Assembly: GCA_003558175.1 (NCBI GenBank)
Contig: PWMO01000036.1
Coordinates: forward strand, 1 to 5,150
Origin: Spirochaetaceae bacterium
Lineage (GTDB): Bacteria > Spirochaetota > Spirochaetia > DSM-27196 > PWMO01
Reading direction: 5' to 3'
DNA: 5,150 bases
Shown: piece by piece, positions 1-5,150 of the stretch
Position numbering within the stretch: the first letter of the stretch is position 1
Layout: each line of letters begins with the position of its first letter
Program-made: the position numbers and the translations under genes
Notes under the pieces: generated by a model
The model's database searches: none
The model's input: only the letters and a program-made list of their open reading frames with translations
Told to the model about the DNA's origin: nothing

Positions 1-1
1 C

Positions 2-3000
2 GAGCTCAGCACTGACGGTGGGGTAATGTTCGAGCCGCTCCGTCTGCGCGAAAGCCGGGGAGAGACGCTCGTGCGGTTCTCGTTTTCGGTCCAAACACGA
101 CGCATCAGTGACGGTGCGACCGTTTATTATCTCCGCGCTGTTGACGGGACCGGCGCGGTTGCGGTTCATCCCGTTCTCTTTTTCGTGGATAATGAGCCTC
201 CGGCACTGGAAGTCATTTCACCGCAATCCGAAGCAGAGGTACACGGCAGGGTACAGGTGAGGGGATTCGTTCGAGACACCGTCGGTGTCGAACGCCTCTT
301 CTACGAATGGGACCGTGAAGAACACGAGATTCAGCTTCGCGCCGGAGACCCGTACTGGACCACGGAGATCGATATCACGGGGAATCGGAGCCGCACGATT
401 GCCGTTCGGTTTACAGCGGTTGACTACAGTGGAAACAGCACAACGGTAGTCCACCGGTTACGAAATGACCCGGACGCCCTGCTCCCCACGGTTACGGTAG
501 CGTATCCACTGTCTGATGAGACTGTGCATCTCGGTGCTGAAGACGCGGTTTACGGTCATGTCTCCGGCAGCGACGAGGTCCAGTCCATCATTTTGGAAGG
601 AACTCTCGATGGCGAGTTTCCCGCACGGCCTGCGTTTCGCATCCCGGCTTCAGATATTCCGACAGGTCTGGGCGAACTGCGAATCCGCGGTCGACTGGCC
701 AACGGGACGATCGGCGATCCACTTAGACTGCGTGTTGTGCGCACGGCAGACGCCGATGATTTTCAGCAGCCGGTGCCGTCACGGGTCAACGTCCATTCCG
801 TGGCTGCTCATCAGTACGTGACAGGCGCGCTTGAACTCGCCGGATCCGTTGATGACAGTGGGTCCGCGACGCGTCTGGAGTACCGCCTGTCTCCGGAGAA
901 ACCGTGGCACAGCATAGCGCTTGATTCCGGCGCCTTCTCTTCCCGCGTGAGTCTTGCGGCGCAACCGGCGGGCCCACTGCACCTGGAGCTCCGTAGCGTT
1001 CGGGCAGGCAGCGCAGATCATCCGCTCTATCTTCCGCTCAACCATGCTCCGGCGCCTCCCGATATCAGCGTGGTCACACCGCGTCCGGTAGACGTCATCA
1101 ACGGGCTCACCACTGTCTCGGGAGTCGTCTGCTCGCAGGCACCGATCACCGAATTGTCGTATAGCCTGGACGGGACGGAGTTCCGGCAACTTCGGCCGCA
1201 GTCTTCGTGCGACGGTGATGCGTTCTCGTTTACGGTCGATTTCACTGCGCTTGAAGAAGCCGAGGGCCGCCTGCAGCTTCGCGCCGTGGATGCCGCCGGA
1301 AACACGCGGACGGTGAGTCCCTCCGTGCGCGTGGACAGAAGAGCCGATTTGCCGATCGTGGAGGTCCACCTGCCGCGGGACGGCCAGGTGATAACGGAGG
1401 ACTTTGCGCTCTCGGGTATGGCGTTCGATGACGACGGCGTCGCTGCGGTTCATTGGCGAGTGGGTGACCGTGAGTTCCAGCGCATCAGCGCATCACAGAC
1501 GTTTCGTATCGAAGTGCCACTCGAGAGCATGGCAAGCGGCGAACAGACAATAGAAGTATATGCTGAGGACATATACGGACTCGAGGGAGAGCCGGTACAA
1601 CTCACGGTAATGGTGAGCACCGATCGGCCGCAAATCGAGATACTCCAACCGCAGATGGACAGTCACAGCCGCGGCACTGTGACGATCAGCGGCACAGCCA
1701 GTGACCTGAATGGCATCAAATCTGTTCGTGTCTCTATGGACAACGGCAACACGTTTCAGCTTGCCGAGGGAACAGAAGAATGGAGTCTGAGCGTGAACAC
1801 CGAGTCGTACCTGGACGGGACGTACTCGGTTCTGGCGGTGGCTACCGACACGCTGGGGGTGGAGTCGCGCACCACCGCGCTGATCAGCATCGATAACATG
1901 CATCCTGAGCTGACCGTGGCTGAACCGTCTAACGGCGAGTTGATCGGGGGAACGCTGCGGTTATCCGGACGAGTGTACGATAACATCGGAGTGGAATCAC
2001 TGCAACTGGAGTTAACCCCGGTTTCCGGGGATGTCCTGCCGCTGGTCATCGAGCTGGATTCCCAATCGGTCCTGCTCGAAGATATCGATGTCTCGGAGAT
2101 GAATCCCGGATCGTATAACCTGCACCTGGCGGCTACCGATTTTGCCGGCAATCGGTCGGTTGTGGCTCGCCGCATCGAGCTGGGCCGGAGCGCCGCATCC
2201 TACAGCGTAGGATTGCATAATCCAATGCCGGGTGTGCAGCACACCGGACCGGTCACCGTGGCCGGCCGAATAACCGGCCCCAAGCTGCCGTCACGGGTGC
2301 AGGTGCTCGACCGGGATACCCTCCTGGCCGACGTCGATGTCGATCGCAATGGATTTTTCCGCCACACGCTTGCCGAGGCCGTTACCCGCGGCCCGCGCAT
2401 GGCAATTGTCGCGCGCTTCAATACTCCTTCAGGCGACACGGTCTCGAGCCCGGTTCACACGGTGCTGCTCGATCGGTGGGGACCGGTGGTGACGATAGAC
2501 AGTCACCGCAGCGGTGACACGGTGACCGGGCGGCCCTGGCTGAAAGGAAGGGCGTGGATCGAGCAGACGCCGCAGGAGCAGGCAGAGGACGAGGGGCGCC
2601 GGGGTCGTGAAAGCCGTCGAGCGCTTGAGCCTGAACGCGTACTTGTCAGCCTCGACAACGGGCGTACTTTCACGTCGGCGCGCGGCGGCGCGGAGTGGCA
2701 GTTTCGTCTCGAGAGCGCCGAGCTGGCTCGCGGGCCGCTGCCGGTGCTGGTGCGCGCGGAGTTTGGTGACGGCAGGACCGCCGTGCAGCGGGTGCTGCTG
2801 ATCGTTGACACGGCCGCTCCAGCGCTTCCGGTGCTGGCGCCGGCAGAGGGAAGTCGCCATGCGGACAGGTTGGCAATCTACGGGACGGCCGCCGATGAAT
2901 ACGGCATCGACAGCATCGAGGTGGCGTTGCGCCCGGGCGACAAATCCGGGTACGCAGTGCCGCAGTTTGTGCAGGGACTCTACCTCGACACGCACTTCTT

Positions 3001-3421
3001 TGGTGCAACGTATGCCGATATGGGGCTCGGCGTCAGCTTCTTTGACGATAACGTCAAGGTCCAGGTGCAGGCCGGCGTGGCGCCTCCGGGCCGTTTCACC
3101 GGCACGGTGATTGGTACCAAGCTGCTGGCGAATGTGGCCGTTGTGCCGTTTGACTATTTCCTGGGTCCTGACTGGGCGTTCTTCTCAATGGCGTTTGCGC
3201 TGGGAGCCAACTTCTCTTACTTCACCATGGACGATGAAGACGGCCTGGTGATGTCGGCAGTGCTGGCGCAATGGGAGTTTGCCCGGTTTCAGATGGAACA
3301 GTGGCGGGCGTTCCGCACGCTCTCACTCTACCTGGAGCCGAACCTCTGGTTTGCGTCTTCGGATGTCGAGGCCGGGGCGGTGTTCCGGATGTCGCTGGGG
3401 TTCCGCGCCGGATTGCTGTAG
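2..3421 (+). CDS. Large surface protein with tandem Ig-like repeats and a C-terminal barrel-like domain (5' partial)
   Basis: I do not recognise a named gene. The frame is open from the first complete codon (position 2) to TAG at 3419-3421, 1139 residues. The ATG at 26 is probably internal, because the codons before it continue a repeat motif (S-x-D-G-G-x-x-F) seen deeper in the protein. Numbering from that Met, about 90-residue beta-sandwich repeats lie near 60-146, 153-238, 252-338, 346-437, 442-531, 534-624, 627-719, 725-816 and 818-928, preceded by the end of another. Typical marks are P-x-(V/L)-x-V-x-x-P at the start, a central (V/L)-x-G-x-(V/A)-x-D-x-x-G(V/I), then R/A-A-x-D-x-x-G-N and VD near the end. 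A half repeat (931-970) leads into residues 976-1131, rich in aromatic and glycine residues with alternating strands. Ig-like repeats usually act in extracellular adhesion or scaffolding. Surface location and barrel anchoring are inferred; no signal peptide can be seen because the N-terminus is outside the window. Confidence 0.85.
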   Translation, partial: ELSTDGGVMFEPLRLRESRGETLVRFSFSVQTRRISDGATVYYLRAVDGTGAVAVHPVLFFVDNEPPALEVISPQSEAEVHGRVQVRGFVRDTVGVERLFYEWDREEHEIQLRAGDPYWTTEIDITGNRSRTIAVRFTAVDYSGNSTTVVHRLRNDPDALLPTVTVAYPLSDETVHLGAEDAVYGHVSGSDEVQSIILEGTLDGEFPARPAFRIPASDIPTGLGELRIRGRLANGTIGDPLRLRVVRTADADDFQQPVPSRVNVHSVAAHQYVTGALELAGSVDDSGSATRLEYRLSPEKPWHSIALDSGAFSSRVSLAAQPAGPLHLELRSVRAGSADHPLYLPLNHAPAPPDISVVTPRPVDVINGLTTVSGVVCSQAPITELSYSLDGTEFRQLRPQSSCDGDAFSFTVDFTALEEAEGRLQLRAVDAAGNTRTVSPSVRVDRRADLPIVEVHLPRDGQVITEDFALSGMAFDDDGVAAVHWRVGDREFQRISASQTFRIEVPLESMASGEQTIEVYAEDIYGLEGEPVQLTVMVSTDRPQIEILQPQMDSHSRGTVTISGTASDLNGIKSVRVSMDNGNTFQLAEGTEEWSLSVNTESYLDGTYSVLAVATDTLGVESRTTALISIDNMHPELTVAEPSNGELIGGTLRLSGRVYDNIGVESLQLELTPVSGDVLPLVIELDSQSVLLEDIDVSEMNPGSYNLHLAATDFAGNRSVVARRIELGRSAASYSVGLHNPMPGVQHTGPVTVAGRITGPKLPSRVQVLDRDTLLADVDVDRNGFFRHTLAEAVTRGPRMAIVARFNTPSGDTVSSPVHTVLLDRWGPVVTIDSHRSGDTVTGRPWLKGRAWIEQTPQEQAEDEGRRGRESRRALEPERVLVSLDNGRTFTSARGGAEWQFRLESAELARGPLPVLVRAEFGDGRTAVQRVLLIVDTAAPALPVLAPAEGSRHADRLAIYGTAADEYGIDSIEVALRPGDKSGYAVPQFVQGLYLDTHFFGATYADMGLGVSFFDDNVKVQVQAGVAPPGRFTGTVIGTKLLANVAVVPFDYFLGPDWAFFSMAFALGANFSYFTMDDEDGLVMSAVLAQWEFARFQMEQWRAFRTLSLYLEPNLWFASSDVEAGAVFRMSLGFRAGLL
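203..2935 (+). repeat. Array of nine full and one half Ig-like protein repeats
   Basis: Approximate unit positions are 203-463, 482-739, 779-1039, 1061-1336, 1349-1618, 1625-1897, 1904-2182, 2198-2473, 2477-2809 and a half unit at 2816-2935. The repeat is visible at protein level only: the units share a spaced pattern of Pro, Gly, Asp-x-x-Gly and hydrophobic strand residues, while their DNA has diverged, so the array is old rather than a recent tandem expansion. The units near 1349-1897 and 1904-2182 are the clearest. Those at 482-739 and 779-1039 are the most degenerate. The unit at 2477-2809 is enlarged by a charged insertion. Boundaries are by eye and may be off by about ten residues. Confidence 0.7.
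2951..3418 (+). other. C-terminal putative outer-membrane beta-barrel domain of the Ig-repeat protein
   Basis: Residues 976-1131 differ sharply from the Ig repeats. They are rich in Phe, Tyr, Trp, Gly and Ala, low in Asp-x-Gly loop motifs, and contain several stretches where hydrophobic and small or polar residues alternate (around 981-1008, 1031-1046, 1050-1068, 1074-1090, 1098-1110 and 1115-1131), separated by short polar turns. This fits about eight strands and hence a small barrel. The last residues alternate up to a terminal Leu-Leu rather than the classic terminal Phe of many proteobacterial outer-membrane proteins. It could instead be a soluble beta domain; no family was identified. 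Confidence 0.5.
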
Positions 3422-3457
3422 CGCCGTCCGGCTGTAGCCGCTCCGTCCCGTCGGCCG
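3422..3457. other. Convergent intergenic gap without a clear terminator
   Basis: Only 36 bases separate the TAG of the Ig-repeat gene from the TGA of sdaA. The one foldable element is a 4-bp stem with a TGTA loop (CGGC/GCCG, 3429-3440), which lacks a following T run on either strand. No intrinsic terminator is evident, so transcripts may read into each other or end by Rho or inside the coding sequences. Confidence 0.5.
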
Positions 3458-4930
3458 TCAGCACTCAATCACGTTGATCGGAATGCGGGCGGCGAGCCCG
3501 CCCTCGCTGGTCTCCTTGTACTTGTGGTGCATGTCCTGGGCGGTCTGCCACATGGCCTCCACCACGTCGTCAAGCGTGACCCGCGCCGCGGAAGGGTCGC
3601 CGGTCAGTGCGAGGTTGGCGGCGGTGATGGCTTTGACGGCACCCATGGTGTTCCGCTCGATGCAGGGAATCTGCACCAGGCCGCCGATAGGATCGCAGGT
3701 CAGTCCGAGGTGGTGCTCCATGGCGATCTCCGCCGCCATGAGCACTTGCTCCGCACTGCCACCAAGGACCTCGGTGAGTCCGGCCGCGGCCATCGCGGAG
3801 CTGACTCCGATCTCGGCCTGGCAGCCGCCCTGCGCCGCGCTGATGGTCGCACCCTTCTTGAACACGCTGCCCAGTTCACCGGCGGTCAGCAGGAAACGGA
3901 CCACGCCCTCGTCGTCTGCGTTGGGTATCAGGTAGCGGTAGTAGAGCAGGACGGCCGGAACCACGCCGGCGGCGCCGTTGGTGGGTGCCGTTACCACGCG
4001 GCCGAAATCGGCGTTCTCCTCGTTCACCGCCAGTGCAAACGCGCTGACCCAGCGCAGGGTCCGTTCAAAGCCGTCGGTCGGCGCAGCGTCGGTAGTCGGC
4101 GCAGCGGTGTCGGCCAGCGCGGTGAAGAACCGCTCGGCGCCCTCCGGCCACGGCTGAGGAAGCAGGGTGGCAGCCAGACGATGGGCGCGTCGGGGTACGT
4201 TCAGGCCACCCGGCAGCGGCCGTTGGGTGGTGAGTCCGGCGTAGGTGCAATCGCGCATGACGCGAAAGATCTGCAGCAGCCGCTCGTCTATGCGGTCTTC
4301 CGGGTCGAAGACCAGCTCGTTCCGGCGCACGATGTGGCTGATTGGGGTGCCCGGGCCGCTTGCCTGCGTATGGCGCAGGATGTCACCCGCCTGGTCAACC
4401 GGATACGGCAGCGTGATGGACGCTTCCGGGCGGTCCCCTTCGCCCTGCTGGATCACAAAGCCGCCGCCGATGCTGTAGTAGGTTTGCGTGATGGTTGTTC
4501 CGTCACTGAGATCGGCGCTGATTGACATACCGTTGGGATGGTACTCCAGCGCCTGGTGGTGATGAAAGCGAATGTCTCGCGTGTACTCGAAGCCTACCGA
4601 AAACTCTCCGGCCAGCGCCAGGTGCTTCAGCGAGCGCAGCCCCTTGCGCATCTGATCGACCGCGTCACGTTCGACCGTTTGCGGGTCTTCGCCGGTCAGG
4701 CCGAGTGCAACTGCGACGTCGGTGCCGTGGCCAACTCCGGTCCTGGCAAGCGAACCGTACAGATCGACACGAACGCTCTGCACCAGTTCCAGGGCGCGTT
4801 CAAGAACCAGGGCACGAACGAAACGCTCGGCCGCCCGCCACGGCCCCATGGTGTGTGAACTCGACGGACCGACCCCGATCTTGAAGATGTCGAACACGCT
4901 GATTCGCTGCTGCGGATAACGGGTATCCAT
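3458..4930 (-). CDS. sdaA: L-serine dehydratase, iron-sulfur dependent, single-chain type
   Basis: Cytosolic enzyme that deaminates L-serine to pyruvate and ammonia using a [4Fe-4S] cluster. The 490-residue product has the beta-type domain first (about 10-175) and the alpha-type domain after it (about 205-485), the single-chain arrangement of E. coli SdaA/SdaB. Family signatures include [10 protein letters not shown] (21-30), GHGTD (67-71), HPNGM (131-135), YYSIGGGF (151-158), NVPRRA (244-249), AVNEENA (301-307) and APTNGAAG (315-322). The cluster ligands are Cys370, Cys412 and Cys423, with spacing 42 and 11 as in the characterised Legionella enzyme (343/385/396 from memory). The chain ends in Cys490, matching the C-terminal cysteine that caps the cluster there. 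It is longer than the usual ~455 residues, partly through an Ala/Pro/Thr/Asp-rich insert near 270-287. The ATG at 4930 is chosen for its GAGGAA ribosome site 9 bases upstream. It is divergent from a probable symporter gene. Confidence 0.97.
   Translation of the reverse strand: MDTRYPQQRISVFDIFKIGVGPSSSHTMGPWRAAERFVRALVLERALELVQSVRVDLYGSLARTGVGHGTDVAVALGLTGEDPQTVERDAVDQMRKGLRSLKHLALAGEFSVGFEYTRDIRFHHHQALEYHPNGMSISADLSDGTTITQTYYSIGGGFVIQQGEGDRPEASITLPYPVDQAGDILRHTQASGPGTPISHIVRRNELVFDPEDRIDERLLQIFRVMRDCTYAGLTTQRPLPGGLNVPRRAHRLAATLLPQPWPEGAERFFTALADTAAPTTDAAPTDGFERTLRWVSAFALAVNEENADFGRVVTAPTNGAAGVVPAVLLYYRYLIPNADDEGVVRFLLTAGELGSVFKKGATISAAQGGCQAEIGVSSAMAAAGLTEVLGGSAEQVLMAAEIAMEHHLGLTCDPIGGLVQIPCIERNTMGAVKAITAANLALTGDPSAARVTLDDVVEAMWQTAQDMHHKYKETSEGGLAARIPINVIEC
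4073..4105 (-). repeat. Imperfect in-frame tandem duplication inside sdaA
   Basis: On the plus strand, a 15-base unit (GTCGGTCGGCGCAGC, 4073-4087) is followed directly by an 18-base version of itself with AGT inserted (4088-4105). In the protein this gives AAPTTD followed by AAPTD (residues 276-286). It lies in a stretch between the conserved VPRRA and AVNEENA blocks where E. coli SdaA is shorter. A slippage-derived, flexible surface loop is the likely explanation. Confidence 0.75.
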
Positions 4931-4939
4931 ATGCGCTGT

Positions 4940-4945
4940 TTCCTC
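4940..4945 (-). promoter_or_regulatory. Ribosome binding site of sdaA
   Basis: The minus strand reads GAGGAA with 9 bases between it and the ATG at 4930. This supports that start over the in-frame GTG at codon 12, which would remove part of the conserved N-terminal ISVFDIF block. Confidence 0.8.
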
Positions 4946-4951
4946 ACTTTC

Positions 4952-4970
4952 TGACAGTATAACCGTGTCA
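4952..4970. promoter_or_regulatory. TGACA-N9-TGTCA dyad, possible operator
   Basis: A perfect 5-bp inverted repeat (4952-4956 and 4966-4970) is centred about 30 bases upstream of the sdaA start. It encloses a TATACT hexamer on the minus strand (4956-4961) that could serve as a proximal -10. A regulator bound here would block that promoter or elongation from a more distal one. The half sites are short, so chance is a real alternative. Confidence 0.3.
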
Positions 4971-4985
4971 CGGGACCAGATCCCG
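4971..4985. promoter_or_regulatory. Small hairpin in the probable sdaA leader
   Basis: CGGGA-N5-TCCCG forms a 5-bp GC-rich stem with a five-base loop, next to an 8-bp palindrome CCGGCCGG (4983-4990). If sdaA is transcribed from the distal promoter it would fold in the 5' leader. No U-run follows it, so it is not an evident terminator. Confidence 0.35.
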
Positions 4986-5002
4986 GCCGGAACTCATAAA
5001 AT

Positions 5003-5031
5003 TTGACAACTATCCAAGTTCAGTATACCAT
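5003..5031 (+). promoter_or_regulatory. Candidate sigma70-type promoter for the symporter gene
   Basis: A perfect TTGACA (5003-5008) is followed after 17 bases by TACCAT (5026-5031, 4 of 6 matches to TATAAT); an overlapping TATACC lies at 15 bases. This predicts a start of transcription near 5038 and a leader of about 39 bases. A further TATAGT (5044-5049) has a better -10 match but no good -35 at normal spacing. Confidence 0.55.
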
Positions 5032-5052
5032 AGCAGTGTTCACTATAGTAAA
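5022..5052 (-). promoter_or_regulatory. Candidate extended -10 promoter for sdaA
   Basis: On the minus strand TGGTATACT (5030-5022) is an extended -10 (TG-n-TATACT, one mismatch in the hexamer). A TTTACT -35 candidate lies at 5047-5052 with a long 19-base spacer. Predicted transcription would begin near 5015 and give a leader of about 85 bases. A second TATACT (4956-4961) closer to the gene is an alternative but lacks a -35 match. Confidence 0.4.
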
Positions 5053-5064
5053 TCTTCTCGCTCA

Positions 5065-5070
5065 AGGGGG
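5065..5070 (+). promoter_or_regulatory. Ribosome binding site of the symporter gene
   Basis: AGGGGG lies six bases before the ATG at 5077, which is good spacing for translation initiation and fixes the start of the truncated gene. Confidence 0.75.
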
Positions 5071-5076
5071 CAAACA

Positions 5077-5150
5077 ATGAAGAATCTTGGCCTGATTCCT
5101 CGCTTGATCATTGCGATCGTGCTGGGAACCGTGATCGGACTGTTCTTCCC
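5077..5150 (+). CDS. Probable dicarboxylate/amino acid:cation symporter (3' partial)
   Basis: Only 24 complete codons lie in the window. The product starts MKNLGLIPRLIIAIVLG and continues with TVIGLFFP: a short basic N-terminus, then an uninterrupted hydrophobic segment from about residue 10 that would be the first membrane helix. The short lead-in, the PRLIIAI-like start and the helix with G-x(3)-G spacing resemble the opening of dicarboxylate/amino acid:cation (DAACS, sodium or proton coupled) symporters of the inner membrane. The opening does not look like E. coli SstT as I recall it. Divergence from L-serine dehydratase, with shared control DNA, supports serine or a related amino acid as substrate. 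That substrate is inferred, and the family call rests on little sequence. Confidence 0.65.
   Translation, partial: MKNLGLIPRLIIAIVLGTVIGLFF

Noticed and set aside
26..28. ATG as the true start of the Ig-repeat gene, with GGTGGGG just before it
   Set aside because: The frame is open upstream and the upstream codons form part of a repeat motif spanning this ATG. The purine run is only four bases or fewer from the ATG and encodes the Gly-Gly of that motif.
779..1453. 224-codon minus-strand open frame opposite the Ig-repeat gene
   Set aside because: It is antisense to clear repeat-coding sequence, its translation is Arg/His-rich with no recognisable domain, and it is best explained as a shadow frame.
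2429..2995. 188-codon minus-strand open frame
   Set aside because: Same reasoning: antisense to repeats 9-11, Arg/Pro/His-rich and with no domain signature.
3429..3440. CGGC-TGTA-GCCG stem as an intrinsic terminator
   Set aside because: The stem is only 4 bp and no T run follows on either strand.
3524..4525. 333-codon plus-strand open frame opposite sdaA
   Set aside because: It lies wholly antisense to a strongly conserved enzyme gene. Its translation is low in hydrophobic pattern and rich in Gly, Arg and His, as expected for a mirrored high-GC frame, and no family resemblance is seen.
1..5150. CRISPR array, insertion sequence, tRNA or rRNA
   Set aside because: No regularly spaced DNA repeats, transposase-like protein, terminal inverted repeats or structural RNA signature were seen. 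The repeats in the first gene are protein-level only.

Overview
The window looks like chromosomal DNA from a moderately GC-rich Gram-negative-type (two-membrane) bacterium. The clues are an outer-membrane-style C-terminal domain, Shine-Dalgarno sites and sigma70-like promoter elements. The lineage cannot be fixed from the sequence alone. A free-living spirochaete is my best guess, because long Ig-repeat surface proteins with a short C-terminal barrel-like domain suggest that group, but this is a weak inference.

Layout. (1) Positions 2-3421, plus strand: the 3' part of a very large gene that begins before the window. It encodes at least ten tandem immunoglobulin-like beta-sandwich repeats of about 90 residues, then a half-length repeat, then a ~155-residue aromatic, strand-rich C-terminal domain resembling a small outer-membrane barrel. 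(2) Positions 3422-3457: a 36-base gap between convergent genes with no convincing terminator. (3) Positions 3458-4930, minus strand: a complete single-chain iron-sulfur L-serine dehydratase (sdaA), with the three cluster cysteines and a C-terminal cysteine. (4) Positions 4931-5076: a 146-base divergent control region with overlapping candidate promoters, two small dyads and good ribosome binding sites on both sides. (5) Positions 5077-5150, plus strand: the first 24 codons of a membrane protein whose N-terminus resembles dicarboxylate/amino acid:cation symporters; it is cut by the window end.

How the genes work together. The dehydratase converts L-serine to pyruvate and ammonia. The divergent gene probably encodes an amino-acid or dicarboxylate importer, so the two may form a serine uptake and catabolism pair sharing one control region. 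The Ig-repeat protein converges on sdaA from the other side and has no evident functional tie to it. The least ordinary element is the Ig-repeat protein, with its half-repeat junction to a small barrel-like domain. The rest is recognisable metabolism with a few interesting details.
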